Below, piece after piece: positions 45,691-55,741 of a DNA stretch of 64,000 bases. Numbering within the stretch: the stretch's first letter is position 1; every line of letters starts with the position of its first letter. Source of the DNA: Martelella limonii (lineage in GTDB: Bacteria > Pseudomonadota > Alphaproteobacteria > Rhizobiales > Rhizobiaceae); contig NZ_JABUOU010000009.1 of NCBI RefSeq assembly GCF_013344475.1, positions 1 to 64,000 of the forward strand, given 5' to 3'. A model generated the notes under the pieces. The model saw only the letters and a list, made by a program, of their open reading frames with translations, searched no databases and had not been told where the DNA came from. A program made the position numbers and the translations under genes.

Positions 45691-46038
45691 ATGACCAAGA
45701 AACTGATCAATATTCTCATCCTGGTTCCGATCGGCGTCGTGCTCATCGTGCTGTGCGTGGTCAATCGCGCGCCGGTTTCGATGGCGCTCAACCCCTTCGA
45801 TACGGGCGACAAGGTGCTTTCGGTTTCCGCGCCCTTCTTCGTGTTCATCCTGATCGCCTTCATCCTCGGCATCGTGCTCGGTTCGCTTGCCACCTGGTTT
45901 TCCCAGCACAAGTACCGCAAAAGCGCGAAGGTAAAGAAGCGCGAAGCGGCAAAATGGCGCGCCGAGGCCGATCACCAGAAGACGCTGCCTGCCGAACTTC
46001 CGCCGACCCGGCCCCTCGACCGGCTGCCGTCCGCCTGA
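45691..46038 (+). CDS. LapA-like (DUF1049 type) membrane protein
   Basis: The 115-residue protein has two transmembrane helices (about residues 7-25 and 47-69) and a basic cytosolic tail (YRKSAKVKKREAAKW). This matches LapA/DUF1049 proteins, in E. coli linked to LPS-assembly proteins. Its position after ihfB recurs in rhizobia as far as I recall. It lies 80 bases before a 23S rRNA methyltransferase gene; in the related genomes I recall, tryptophan genes are nearby instead. Confidence 0.8.
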   Translation: MTKKLINILILVPIGVVLIVLCVVNRAPVSMALNPFDTGDKVLSVSAPFFVFILIAFILGIVLGSLATWFSQHKYRKSAKVKKREAAKWRAEADHQKTLPAELPPTRPLDRLPSA

Positions 46039-46118
46039 CCCTCGTTCGACGAGACTTGCCATTTTCCCGGCAGGGCTGGTAAACCGCGTGCTTTCGACCA
46101 ATCCGGGAAACAGGCTTC

Positions 46119-47213
46119 ATGACGCCTTCAAGACAGGACAAGACACGCCGCAAACCCGGCAATGGTTCGGGCCGCGGCCAGCGCCCGGCAAAGTCCCAGC
46201 GCAACGATGCGCCGCGCCGGCATGAAGAGCCAGCCACTGAGCGCAAGAAAAGCCAGCCCGAGCCGCAATGGGTGGCGATGAAGCCTGGCGCGCGGCCTGC
46301 CGAGCGCATTCCCCATATTCTCGAATCCACCTCTGCGGACGGATTTCACCTGATCGACAGCGGTCACGGTCTGAAGCTCGAGCAATATGGAGACGTGCGG
46401 ATCGTTCGTCCCGAAGCGCAGGCGCTTTGGCCGCCGCTTCTCGACGACAAGGTCTGGGCCAATGCCGATGCGGTGTTTACGGGGGACACCGATGAAGAAG
46501 GCATGGGCCGCTGGCAGTTTCCGCAGGTCGCTCTCGGCGAGACCTGGCCGCTCAGGATCATGGATATCGATTTCCTCGGCCGTTTTACCGCGTTCCGGCA
46601 TGTGGGCGTGTTTCCCGAGCAGATCGCGCACTGGCAGTGGATGCGCGACGTGCTTGAGGGTGCTTCGAAACGCGGAGGAAAGCCGAAGGTCCTCAACCTG
46701 TTCGGCTATACCGGCGTCGCCTCGCTGGTGGCCGCCAGCGCCGGAGCCGAAGTCACCCATGTCGACGCCTCCAAGAAGGCGATTGGCTGGGCGCGGGAGA
46801 ACCAGGCGCTTTCCGGCCTTAACGACAAGCCGATCCGCTGGATCTGCGACGATGCGATGAAGTTCATCGAGCGCGAGGAGCGGCGCGGCAATCACTATGA
46901 CATCATTCTCACCGACCCGCCGAAATTCGGCCGGGGTCCGAATGGCGAGGTCTGGCAGCTGTTCGAGCATCTGCCGCGCATGCTCGATCTCTGCCGCGCG
47001 ATCCTGAAGCCCGATGCCCTGGGCCTGGTGCTGACGGCCTATTCGATCCGGGCAAGCTTCTACTCGGTCCACGAGCTGATGATGGAGACCATGCGCGGTT
47101 TCGGCGGCGTGGTCGAATCGGGCGAGCTTGTCATCCGCGAGGGCGGGGTTTCCGGCACTGAGCCGGGCCGCGCGCTCTCCACATCCCTTTATGCGCGGTG
47201 GTTGCCACAATGA
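46119..47213 (+). CDS. class I SAM-dependent RNA methyltransferase (RlmI-like)
   Basis: The 364-residue protein has a basic disordered N-terminus (about 1-50) and a Rossmann methyltransferase domain (NLFGYTGVASLVAASAGAEVTHVD, about residues 188-212). A NPPK-type TDPPKFGRG motif lies at about 264. It belongs to the RlmI/RlmK family that methylates 23S rRNA cytosines, but the target base is uncertain, and the PUA domain of RlmI is not visible. Its TGA overlaps the first ATG of a duplicated start region for the next gene. Confidence 0.85.
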   Translation: MTPSRQDKTRRKPGNGSGRGQRPAKSQRNDAPRRHEEPATERKKSQPEPQWVAMKPGARPAERIPHILESTSADGFHLIDSGHGLKLEQYGDVRIVRPEAQALWPPLLDDKVWANADAVFTGDTDEEGMGRWQFPQVALGETWPLRIMDIDFLGRFTAFRHVGVFPEQIAHWQWMRDVLEGASKRGGKPKVLNLFGYTGVASLVAASAGAEVTHVDASKKAIGWARENQALSGLNDKPIRWICDDAMKFIEREERRGNHYDIILTDPPKFGRGPNGEVWQLFEHLPRMLDLCRAILKPDALGLVLTAYSIRASFYSVHELMMETMRGFGGVVESGELVIREGGVSGTEPGRALSTSLYARWLPQ

Positions 47214-47237
47214 GTTTCGACACATGAGTTTCGACAG
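47210..47237 (+). repeat. 14-bp tandem duplication with five-codon coupling ORF
   Basis: ATGAGTTTCGACAC (47210-47223) is followed directly by ATGAGTTTCGACAG (47224-47237). The first ATG overlaps the TGA of the upstream methyltransferase (ATGA). It opens a mini-ORF MSFDT whose TGA (47225-47227) again overlaps the second ATG, which is the start of the SpoU/TrmH gene. The duplication length (14) shifts phase, so the first copy cannot encode the start of the real protein. Confidence 0.8.
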
Positions 47238-48081
47238 GGAACGCGCCCCGCGCGTCGGCACGGTCAAGGAGGTCACAAGCCTCTCCAACCCGATCATCAA
47301 GGATATCAGGGCGCTCGGCCAGAAGAAGCACCGCGAGGAAAGCGGCACGTTTCTGGCCGAGGGACTGAAGCTGATCATAGATGCGCTCGAGCTTGGCTGG
47401 ACCATCCGCACGCTGATCTATGCCAAGTCCGCCAAGGGCAAGGCGCCGGTGGAAAAGGCCGCCGCCAAGACCGTCGCCTCCGGCGGTCTGGTGCTCGAGG
47501 TCTCCGAAAAGGTGCTGGGTGCGATCACGCGGCGCGACAATCCGCAGATGGTCGCAGGCGTTTTCGAAAGCCGCTACCGCCCGCTTGGCGACATCGCGCC
47601 GACCCGGAACGAAACCTATATCGCGCTCGACCGGGTGCGCGATCCGGGCAATCTCGGCACCATCATCCGCACGGCGGATGCCGCGGGCGCGTCCGGCATC
47701 ATCCTCGTCGGCGAGACCACCGATCCGTTTTCGCTGGAGACTGTCCGGGCCACGATGGGCTCGGTCTTTGCCCTGCCTGTGTCCCGCGCGGAACCGAAGG
47801 CCTTTCTCGACTGGGCCCGCAAGAGCGATGTCGAGATCGTCGCGACGCATCTGGCAGGCTCGGTCGACTACCGCACCATCGATTACACCAAAAAGCCTGT
47901 CGTGCTTTTGATGGGCAATGAGCAGCAGGGGCTGCCGGCAGAACTTGCGGATGGCGCTGGCAGGCTCGCCCGCATTCCGCAGCAGGGCCGTGCTGATTCG
48001 CTCAATCTGGCTGTCGCCACCGCGGTGATGCTTTACGAAGCCCGCCGCCATTTGCTTGCCCTTGAGGATAACGGCCGATGA
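47224..48081 (+). CDS. SpoU/TrmH-family RNA 2'-O-methyltransferase
   Basis: The 285-residue protein has an N-terminal substrate-binding domain (about 1-105, SLSNPIIKDIRALGQKKHREE) and a C-terminal trefoil-knot SPOUT domain. The knot carries RDPGNLGTIIRTADAAGASGI and LLMGNEQQGLP motifs. It modifies a ribose in rRNA or tRNA; the exact site is unknown. The start at 47224 is fixed by the ATGA overlap with a short duplicated ORF. Its end overlaps lspA by four bases. Confidence 0.93.
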   Translation: MSFDRERAPRVGTVKEVTSLSNPIIKDIRALGQKKHREESGTFLAEGLKLIIDALELGWTIRTLIYAKSAKGKAPVEKAAAKTVASGGLVLEVSEKVLGAITRRDNPQMVAGVFESRYRPLGDIAPTRNETYIALDRVRDPGNLGTIIRTADAAGASGIILVGETTDPFSLETVRATMGSVFALPVSRAEPKAFLDWARKSDVEIVATHLAGSVDYRTIDYTKKPVVLLMGNEQQGLPAELADGAGRLARIPQQGRADSLNLAVATAVMLYEARRHLLALEDNGR

Positions 48082-48566
48082 TCTCTTCCCTTTCCAGGCC
48101 GGGCCCCGCCATCGCCTTCATCGTGATTGCGGTGCTGCTCGACGCGGTGATTAAATATGCGGTGGAGATCTACCTGCCGCTCTACCAGCCTTATGACGTG
48201 ATCCCGTTCCTCGGCCTCTACAAGACCTATAATCCGGGCATAGCGTTCTCGCTTCTGTCGGATACCAATGGCTGGGCGCTGGTCACGATGCGTCTGGTCA
48301 TCGTCGCGGTCGTGATCTATCTCTGGCGCAAGACCGCTCCTGGGCAATCGCTTGCTCTGCTCGGCTTTGCGCTCGTCGTTTCCGGAGCGCTCGGCAACAT
48401 TCTCGATCATTTCATGTATGGCCACGTCGTCGACTATATCCGCTTTCATGTCGGCGACTGGACCTTCCCGATCTTCAATCTCGCCGACAGCTACATCACC
48501 GTCGGTGCGGTGATGATCTTCATCCAGGAGTTTTTCCTGAAAGGGCCTGGGGGCCGGACGTCCTGA
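48078..48566 (+). CDS. lspA: prolipoprotein signal peptidase LspA
   Basis: LspA (162 residues) is the inner-membrane aspartyl peptidase that cleaves lipoprotein signal peptides after Lgt. Four hydrophobic segments are visible. The catalytic aspartates fit GALGNILDHFMYG (about residue 114) and FNLADSYITVG (about residue 136). The gene starts in an ATGA overlap with the upstream methyltransferase. In E. coli it follows ileS, so the neighbourhood differs here. Confidence 0.95.
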   Translation: MISSLSRPGPAIAFIVIAVLLDAVIKYAVEIYLPLYQPYDVIPFLGLYKTYNPGIAFSLLSDTNGWALVTMRLVIVAVVIYLWRKTAPGQSLALLGFALVVSGALGNILDHFMYGHVVDYIRFHVGDWTFPIFNLADSYITVGAVMIFIQEFFLKGPGGRTS

Positions 48567-48761
48567 TTTCAGGCGCCCGTTCCGGCGTTATTGATCAATC
48601 GTCAAATCCGGCTGGACCTCGCTAACGCCGTGTATTACAGTTGTTATCGGTCGGGCTCTGGCCCGGATAGCACGAAATGGCTGCAGGGGATCCGGCTTTT
48701 GGTTTCCGAGCCTTCAGATACGGGATGCGACTGTCACGACGATGTCGCAGTAAAGTGCTTT

Positions 48762-49661
48762 ATGACACCCAAGACGAACAATCCGGATTACGCTATGACG
48801 ATGGAAGTTCTCGACGTTCTTCAGCCATCGGCGCCCGCTGGGGCCGTTGAGGTCGCGGGCGAGGGGATTCTCGGCCGCATTGGCAGCCTGGAAACGCGGA
48901 TTGCCGAAACGCCTTCCGAAATCGATGCGGCTCAGTCCGTGCGCTACCGCGTCTTCGTTGAGGAGATGCAGGCCCGGCTGCCCGAAGAGGCGATGAGCGC
49001 GCGGCGCGATTTCGACCGCTGGGATGAGATCTTCGACCATCTGCTTGTCATCGACCGCAAGATCGAGGGCGAGACGGAAGACCAGATCGTCGGCACCTAC
49101 CGGCTGTTGCGCCATGAAGTGGCGCTCGCCCATGGCGGCTTCTATTCCGACGCCGAGTTTCAGACCGCCGATCTCGTTGCCCGTCATCCGGAAACCCGGT
49201 TCATGGAGCTTGGCCGCTCCTGCGTGCTGCCGGAATATCGCAGCAAGCGCACGGTCGAACTCTTGTGGCAGGGCAACTGGGCCTATGCGCTGAAGCACGA
49301 TATCGGCGTGATGTTCGGCTGCGCCTCTTTCCATGGCACAGACCCTTCAGCCCATGCGATGGCGCTTTCCTTCCTGCACCACAATGCCCGCGCCACCGGC
49401 GACTGGGCTGTTGCCGCCCGACCCGAACTTGCCGTCGACATGAACATGATGGCGGCCGAAGAAGCCTCGGGCCGCCGGGCGCTCACCGGCCTGCCGCCGC
49501 TGATCAAGGGCTATCTGCGCCTCGGTGCCATGGTCGGCGAAGGCGCGGTGATCGACCAGGCGTTCAACACCACCGACGTGCTGATCGTGCTGCCGATTGC
49601 CTCGATCTCGGATCGCTACCTCAATTATTACGGCGCCGATGCCGGCCGGTTTGCGAGCTGA
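48762..49661 (+). CDS. olsB: OlsB, L-ornithine N-acyltransferase
   Basis: OlsB (299 residues from the ATG at 48762) transfers a 3-hydroxyacyl group from ACP to ornithine, the first step of ornithine-lipid synthesis, a phosphorus-free membrane lipid. The GNAT-like core has SVRYRVFVEEMQAR, MELGRSCVLPEYRSKRTV and FGCASFHGTDPSAH. The frame is open much further upstream without similarity. Starts at 48795 or 48801 are also possible, since the ribosome site is weak at all three. The acyltransferase that completes the lipid (OlsA) is not in the window; plsC at 61670 is a relative. Confidence 0.88.
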   Translation: MTPKTNNPDYAMTMEVLDVLQPSAPAGAVEVAGEGILGRIGSLETRIAETPSEIDAAQSVRYRVFVEEMQARLPEEAMSARRDFDRWDEIFDHLLVIDRKIEGETEDQIVGTYRLLRHEVALAHGGFYSDAEFQTADLVARHPETRFMELGRSCVLPEYRSKRTVELLWQGNWAYALKHDIGVMFGCASFHGTDPSAHAMALSFLHHNARATGDWAVAARPELAVDMNMMAAEEASGRRALTGLPPLIKGYLRLGAMVGEGAVIDQAFNTTDVLIVLPIASISDRYLNYYGADAGRFAS

Positions 49662-50064
49662 AGCGGTTTGCGACCGATTGCGTAGCGATTGAAAGAAAAT
49701 GCAGCGCGGCGCTGACCCTCTACCTCCACTCTGCGTCATCCTCGGGCTCGACCCGAGGATGTAAACACGGTTCCTCGCGACAGGCGTAGCGGTCGGTTTG
49801 CTCTGAGCGCGTCTTCCCCGAAACCCGCAGGCTCCGCTCGCGGCAGAGGTGACTGGATCCTCGGGTCAAGCCCGAGGATGACGCCGAACGTTTGGCGATT
49901 CAGCGAGAATGTCGCTGATCTTGCGAACGAGATAATGATGCTCTGCAGCTTGTCCATTGTGACCCTGATAATGTTTTGCCCAGCTTTCTTCCCACCCGCC
50001 CTTTCGAGCGCCAGAAAATCGTGACAGATGAAAGGGGAAAATCCCCTCATTTCGAGCGTGCGCC
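49662..50064. other. 403-base gap between olsB and mutS
   Basis: No gene is seen. The first part carries a pair of inverted palindromes (49733-49883), described separately. The second part holds a TGATAATG, possibly a -10 for mutS (about 49967-49974), and a short AGGGG-AAAAT-CCCCT hairpin (50033-50047) 17 bases ahead of the mutS GTG, close enough to influence its translation. Confidence 0.55.
49733..49883. repeat. intergenic palindromic repeat element (RIME-like)
   Basis: CATCCTCGGG (49737-49746) pairs with CCCGAGGATG (49752-49761). A second palindrome, ATCCTCGGG (49857-49865) with CCCGAGGAT (49871-49879), lies 95 bases downstream. Each has a five-base centre (CTCGA and TCAAG). The two units are inverted copies of each other (GCGTCATCCTCGGG against its complement), giving an element of about 150 bases. 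Such paired palindromes resemble the rhizobial mosaic elements (RIME type). Identification of the family is from memory. Confidence 0.7.
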
Positions 50065-52782
50065 GTGGCAGACGATAATCGTATTCCGACCGAAGAACTG
50101 ATCTCAGAGGAAAGCCGCGCATCCGCGACGCCGATGATGGAGCAGTATATCGAGATCAAGGCGGCAAACCCCGATCTCCTGCTGTTCTACCGCATGGGCG
50201 ATTTCTATGAGCTGTTCTTCGACGATGCGGTCGAAGCCGCCCGCGCGCTGTCGATCACGCTCACCAAGCGCGGCCAGCATCTGGGCCGCGATATTCCGAT
50301 GTGCGGCGTGCCGGTGCATGCCGCCGATGACTACCTGCAAAAGCTGATTGGCCTCGGCTTCCGGGTCGCCGTGTGCGAGCAGACTGAAGATCCAGCGGAA
50401 GCCAAGAAGCGCGGCTCGAAATCCGTGGTGCGGCGTGACGTTACCCGGCTCGTGACCGCCGGCACCATTACCGAGGACAAGCTGCTCGCGCCCGGCGAGA
50501 GCAATTATCTGATGGCGCTGTCGCGGGTGAAGGGCGAGAGCGCCTACGGTTTAGCCTGGATCGACATTTCGACCGGTGTCTTCCGCGTTACCGCCTCGAC
50601 CGAAAACCGTCTCGCCGCCGATATCATGCGGGTGGAGCCGCGCGAACTGATCGTTGCCGACAGCGTTTTCAGCGACGAGAAGCTGCGCCCGGTCTTCGAT
50701 CTCCTCGGCCGCGCCGTCTCCCCACAGCCTTCCGTTCTGTTCGATGGGGCAACCGCGCAGGATCGGTTGGGCCGGTTCTTCGGTGTTGCGACACTGGATG
50801 GCTTCGGCCGGTTTTCGCGCACCGAGCTTTCCGCCGCCGCTGCCGCGGTCGCCTATGTCGAGAAGACCCAGATCAACGAACGCCCGCCGCTCGGCATCCC
50901 CGAACAGGACGGTGCGTCGTCGTCGATGTTCATCGATCCCGCCACCCGCGCCAATCTGGAACTTGTGCGCACGATGGCGGGCGCCCGCGACGGATCGCTC
51001 CTGAAGGCGATAGACCGTACGGTGACCGGCGGCGGTGCCCGTCTTCTCGGCGAACGTTTGATGTCCCCGCTGACGGATGCCGCGATCATTCACGACCGGC
51101 TTGATTCCGTCGCCTTCTTCCTCAGTGACCCATCCGTGACCGATGCCGTGCGTGACGGCCTGAAACAATTGCCCGACATGCCGCGGGCTTTGTCACGCCT
51201 TGCCCTAGACCGCGGCGGTCCGCGCGACCTGGGCGCGATCCTGAAGGGGCTCGAGGTTGCCCGGTCGATCGCCGATATGCTGGCCGGCGCACCGCTTCCC
51301 GATGAGCTTGGCGCTGCACGCAATGCGCTGGAGGCGCTGCCCGATGATCTCGCCTTGAAGCTTGGCGCAACGCTGAGCGACGAATTGCCGTTGCTGAAGC
51401 GCGATGGCGGCTTTGTCCGCGCGGGCGCGGATACCGCGCTTGACGAGGCACGGGGACTGCGCGACGCCTCAAGGCGGGTGATCGCAGGCCTGCAGGCGCA
51501 ATATGCCGAGGAGACCGGCGCCAAGGCGCTGAAGATCAAGCACAACAATGTGCTCGGCTATTTCATCGAGGTGACCGCTGGCAATGCCCGCTCGTTGACC
51601 GAAGGCGATGACGCAAAGGCGAAGTTCATCCACCGCCAGACCATGGCGAATGCGATGCGTTTCACCACCGCCGAGCTTGCCGATCTCGAAAGCCGGATCG
51701 CCAATGCTGCTGGCGAGGCGCTGGTGATCGAACTCGAAGCTTTCGAGACGATGCGCAAAAGCGTGGTTGATGCAGCCGAAACGCTCAAGAAGGGCGCACT
51801 TGCGCTCTCCATCATCGATGTCTCCGCAGCCTTTGCCGTGCTGTCCGAGGCCGAGGCCTATTGCCGGCCTCTGGTGGACGAGACGACGGCCTTCGAGATC
51901 ACCGGCGGGCGCCATCCGGTGGTCGAGCAGGCGCTGCGCAAGCAATCATCCGGTCCATTCGTCGCCAATGACTGCACGCTGTCGCCGGTGTCGGGCGACA
52001 AGGGCTGCCTCTGGCTTCTGACCGGTCCGAACATGGGCGGCAAGTCGACCTTCCTCAGGCAGAATGCGCTGATCGCGATCATGGCGCAGATCGGCGCCTA
52101 TGTGCCGGCGGCAAGCGCCCATATCGGCATTGTCGACCGGCTGTTTTCCCGCGTCGGCGCATCGGACGATCTGGCGCGCGGGCGCTCCACCTTCATGGTC
52201 GAGATGGTGGAAACGGCGGCGATCCTCAATCAGGCCGGTCCGCGCTCGCTGGTGATCCTCGACGAAATCGGACGGGGCACGGCGACCTTTGACGGCTTGT
52301 CGATTGCCTGGGCCGCGGTCGAACATCTGCATGATGTCAATTGCTGCCGGGGCCTGTTCGCCACCCATTTCCACGAACTCACCGTGCTTTCGGAAAAGCT
52401 CAACCGTCTGGTCAATGCCACGATGCGGGTCAAGGAGTGGAAGGGCGAGGTTGTGTTCCTGCATGAGGTCGGGCCCGGCGCTGCCGACCGCTCCTACGGC
52501 ATTCAGGTGGCACGTCTTGCCGGACTGCCGGCAGCGGTGGTCAAGCGTGCCAAAAACGTGCTCGCCCGGCTCGAGGATGCCGACCGCAAGAACCCGGCCG
52601 CAAGCCTGATCGATGATTTGCCGCTGTTCCAGTCGGCGATGCGGGCGCCCGAGCCCAAGGCATCGGAAGTCGAGGCCATGCTGGGCGAGATCCGTCCCGA
52701 CGATATGACGCCGCGCGAGGCGCTGGAGGCGCTCTATGCGCTGAAGCGGAAAATGCATGATGCCGTTTCCATTGATGACTGA
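50065..52782 (+). CDS. mutS: DNA mismatch repair protein MutS
   Basis: MutS (905 residues) finds mispairs and recruits MutL. The mismatch-binding F-X-E motif is in MGDFYELFF (about residues 44-52). The ABC-type ATPase has GPNMGGKST at about 654-662 and [16 protein letters not shown] at about 730. The C-terminal end is complete. The start is a GTG at 50065; the first ATGs in frame lie 24-25 codons later and would remove part of the family N-terminus, so GTG is preferred although the ribosome site is weak. Confidence 0.94.
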   Translation: MADDNRIPTEELISEESRASATPMMEQYIEIKAANPDLLLFYRMGDFYELFFDDAVEAARALSITLTKRGQHLGRDIPMCGVPVHAADDYLQKLIGLGFRVAVCEQTEDPAEAKKRGSKSVVRRDVTRLVTAGTITEDKLLAPGESNYLMALSRVKGESAYGLAWIDISTGVFRVTASTENRLAADIMRVEPRELIVADSVFSDEKLRPVFDLLGRAVSPQPSVLFDGATAQDRLGRFFGVATLDGFGRFSRTELSAAAAAVAYVEKTQINERPPLGIPEQDGASSSMFIDPATRANLELVRTMAGARDGSLLKAIDRTVTGGGARLLGERLMSPLTDAAIIHDRLDSVAFFLSDPSVTDAVRDGLKQLPDMPRALSRLALDRGGPRDLGAILKGLEVARSIADMLAGAPLPDELGAARNALEALPDDLALKLGATLSDELPLLKRDGGFVRAGADTALDEARGLRDASRRVIAGLQAQYAEETGAKALKIKHNNVLGYFIEVTAGNARSLTEGDDAKAKFIHRQTMANAMRFTTAELADLESRIANAAGEALVIELEAFETMRKSVVDAAETLKKGALALSIIDVSAAFAVLSEAEAYCRPLVDETTAFEITGGRHPVVEQALRKQSSGPFVANDCTLSPVSGDKGCLWLLTGPNMGGKSTFLRQNALIAIMAQIGAYVPAASAHIGIVDRLFSRVGASDDLARGRSTFMVEMVETAAILNQAGPRSLVILDEIGRGTATFDGLSIAWAAVEHLHDVNCCRGLFATHFHELTVLSEKLNRLVNATMRVKEWKGEVVFLHEVGPGAADRSYGIQVARLAGLPAAVVKRAKNVLARLEDADRKNPAASLIDDLPLFQSAMRAPEPKASEVEAMLGEIRPDDMTPREALEALYALKRKMHDAVSIDD

Positions 52783-52837
52783 TTTGCTTTAAGACACCTC
52801 CGGCGGCGCAAGAACCGCCGATGAAAAAGGCAGGTCG

Positions 52838-55741
52838 ATGCAGACACAAAGGCCAGATCAGCGCGCCGCGCAGCAGACAGTGACCGGCGATGGAACCGAG
52901 GCCGGTTCCTTTGCCATGACCGAGGTCTTCGAACCATCCGCGCTGCGCAACGAATTGCGCGCCATTGCCCGGAAAAATGCAGGCAATGCAGATGCGATAC
53001 GTCAGGATATCCTGGCGCGCCTGAAGGAGATCAACGCTGCCGGACGCGAACGCGCCTATGAGCGCTTGAAGGCCGATGGCGGCGGGCTTGAATGCGCGCG
53101 GCGGATTTCCTGGCTTGAAGATCAGATCCTGATCGCGCTGCATGACCTCGTCACCAAGACGATCTTTCCCGATACCCGCAAGGAATTCGCGATCACCGCT
53201 GTCGGCGGCTATGGCCGCGACACGCTGGCGCCGGGCTCCGATATCGATCTGCTGTTCCTGATCGAGGACAATGACCGTGCCGACACGCTGAAGGCGATCG
53301 AGTATATTCTCTACATGCTCTGGGATCTCGGCCAGAAGGTCGGCCATGCGACCCGCAGCATCTCGGAATGCATCAAGCTCTCCAAGGCCGACATGACGAT
53401 CCGCACCTCGATCCTGGAGATGCGCTATATCGTTGGCCGCAAGGCGCTCGCCAACACGCTGGAGCGGCGTTTCGACAAGGAAGTGGTGGCCGAAACCGGC
53501 CCGGATTTCATCGCGGCAAAGCTTGCCGAGCGCGACCAGCGCCACCGCAAATCATTCGATACCCGCTATCTCGTCGTGCCCAACGTCAAGGAAGGCAAGG
53601 GCGGCCTGCGCGATCTCAACACGCTGTTCTGGATCGCCAAATATTTCTACCGCGTGCGCGATACCGCCCAGCTCGTCGAACTTGGCGTGCTGTCGCGGCA
53701 GGAGCTGAAACTGTTCGTCCGCGCCGAGGACTTCCTGTGGACCGTGCGCTGCCATTTGCATTTCCTGACCGGCAAGGCCGAGGAACGGCTCTCCTTCGAC
53801 GTGCAGCGCGAGATCGCCGCAGCGCTCGACTATCAGGACCGGCCGGGCCTTTCTGCCGTCGAGCGGTTCATGAAGCATTATTTCCTGGTGGCCAAGGATG
53901 TGGGCGATCTGACCCGGATCTTCTGCTCCGATCTCGAGGAACAGCAGGCCAAGGCCTCGCCCAGCATCGGTCAGGTCGTCTGGTCGAAATTTTCACGCCG
54001 CCAGCGCAAGATACCGGGCTCGATCGAATTCGTGTCCGACAGCGGACGGATCGCGCTTGCCGAGCCGGACGTCTTCAAGAAGGATCCGGTCGCTCTCATC
54101 CGCTTCTTCTACGTCGCCGTCATCAACGACCTTGAATTCCATCCCGACGCGCTGAAGATCGTTACCCGCTCCCTGTCGCTGATCAACAAGGACCTTCGGG
54201 AAAACGAAGAGGCGAACCGGCTGTTCCTGTCGATCCTGACCTCGCGCAATGATCCGGCACTTTATCTGAGGCGCATGAACGAGGCAGGCGTGCTCGGCCG
54301 GTTCATCCCGGAATTCGGGCGGATCGTGTCGATGATGCAGTTCAACATGTATCATCACTTCACTGTTGACGAGCATCTGATCCGCGCGGTCGGCGTGCTG
54401 TCGGAGATCGACAATGCCGGCGGGCAGTCCGAGCAGCATCCGCTGGCGGCACGGCTGATCCAGTCGCTCGACGACCGGGCCGTGCTCTATGTCGCGGTGC
54501 TGCTGCACGATGTCGCCAAGGGCCGCAAGGAAGATCATTCGATCGCCGGCGCTCGCGTCGCGCGCAAGCTCTGCCCGCGCTTCGGCATGACACCGAAGCA
54601 GACCGAGCTGGTCGCCTGGCTGATCGACAATCACCTGGTGATGTCGATGACTTCCCAGACCCGCGATCTCGCCGACCGCAAGACGGTGGTCGATTTCGTC
54701 GATACCGTGCAATCGCTCGACCGGCTGAACCTGCTGCTGATCCTGACCGTCTGCGATATCCGCGCCGTAGGTCCCGATGTCTGGAACGGCTGGAAGGGCC
54801 AGCTCCTGCGCACGCTCTACTACGAATCGGAAATCTTGCTGTCCGGCGGCTTCTCCGCCGTTTCCCGCAAGGCCCGCGCCGAACGCGCGGTGGAAGTGCT
54901 CGAAGATTCGCTGACGGGCTGGAGCGATGCCGAGCGGCACAAATACGCCAATCTGCAATATCAGAACTACCTGCTCTCGGTACCGCTCGAGGATCAGGTC
55001 CGCCATGCCCGTTTCATTCGTGACGCGGACAAGACGCGGCAGCTGTTTTCGACCATGGTGCGCACCAATGCGTTTCATGACATCACCGAGATCACGCTGC
55101 TTGCCCCGGACCACCCGCGGCTTCTGTCGATCATCGCGGGCGCCTGTGCGGCGACCGGCGCCAATATTGCCGACGCCCAGATCTTCACGACGACGGATGG
55201 CCGCGCGCTCGATACCATCCTTTTGAACCGCGCCTTTCCCGATGATGCGGACGAATTGCGGCGTGCCAACACGATCGGCAAGCTGATCGAGGATCTGCTG
55301 GCAGGCCGCAAGCACCTGAACGAGCTGATCGCGGCCCGCAAGCGCGAGCGCCGCTCGGTCAAGCCGTTTTCGGTTACCACCCATGTCTCGGTGTCGAACA
55401 AGCTTTCCAACATCTTCACCGTGATCGAGATCGAGTGCCTCGACCGCACCGGCCTTCTCGCCGACGTGACCCAGACGCTCTCGGAATTGTCGCTCGACAT
55501 CCAGACGGCGCGGATCACGACCTTCGGCGAGAAGGTGATCGACAGCTTCTACGTGACCGATCTCGTGGGCGCCAAGATCACCAGCGAAAGCCGTCAGGCG
55601 GCGATTGTCGAGAGGATGAAGGCGGTGCTTGACGACAAGGGCGATGCCTATCGCAAGGGCATGCCGCCGGGCATGCTGCTGCCGGCCGAAGCCGAAAACA
55701 GGGCGCGCCGGGTCGAAATCAGGGATGGACGCAATAAATGA
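52838..55741 (+). CDS. glnD: GlnD, PII uridylyl-transferase/uridylyl-removing enzyme
   Basis: GlnD (967 residues) senses glutamine and adds or removes UMP on PII, which sets ammonium assimilation and Ntr control. The nucleotidyl-transferase motif [18 protein letters not shown] is at about 124-141. The HD hydrolase motif LLHDVAKG is at about 553-560. Two ACT domains end the protein (about 740-820 and 850-930). AAAGGCAGG precedes the ATG. A small CGGCGG/CCGCCG hairpin sits in the gap to mutS (52801-52820). The stop overlaps murJ by four bases. Confidence 0.95.
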   Translation: MQTQRPDQRAAQQTVTGDGTEAGSFAMTEVFEPSALRNELRAIARKNAGNADAIRQDILARLKEINAAGRERAYERLKADGGGLECARRISWLEDQILIALHDLVTKTIFPDTRKEFAITAVGGYGRDTLAPGSDIDLLFLIEDNDRADTLKAIEYILYMLWDLGQKVGHATRSISECIKLSKADMTIRTSILEMRYIVGRKALANTLERRFDKEVVAETGPDFIAAKLAERDQRHRKSFDTRYLVVPNVKEGKGGLRDLNTLFWIAKYFYRVRDTAQLVELGVLSRQELKLFVRAEDFLWTVRCHLHFLTGKAEERLSFDVQREIAAALDYQDRPGLSAVERFMKHYFLVAKDVGDLTRIFCSDLEEQQAKASPSIGQVVWSKFSRRQRKIPGSIEFVSDSGRIALAEPDVFKKDPVALIRFFYVAVINDLEFHPDALKIVTRSLSLINKDLRENEEANRLFLSILTSRNDPALYLRRMNEAGVLGRFIPEFGRIVSMMQFNMYHHFTVDEHLIRAVGVLSEIDNAGGQSEQHPLAARLIQSLDDRAVLYVAVLLHDVAKGRKEDHSIAGARVARKLCPRFGMTPKQTELVAWLIDNHLVMSMTSQTRDLADRKTVVDFVDTVQSLDRLNLLLILTVCDIRAVGPDVWNGWKGQLLRTLYYESEILLSGGFSAVSRKARAERAVEVLEDSLTGWSDAERHKYANLQYQNYLLSVPLEDQVRHARFIRDADKTRQLFSTMVRTNAFHDITEITLLAPDHPRLLSIIAGACAATGANIADAQIFTTTDGRALDTILLNRAFPDDADELRRANTIGKLIEDLLAGRKHLNELIAARKRERRSVKPFSVTTHVSVSNKLSNIFTVIEIECLDRTGLLADVTQTLSELSLDIQTARITTFGEKVIDSFYVTDLVGAKITSESRQAAIVERMKAVLDDKGDAYRKGMPPGMLLPAEAENRARRVEIRDGRNK

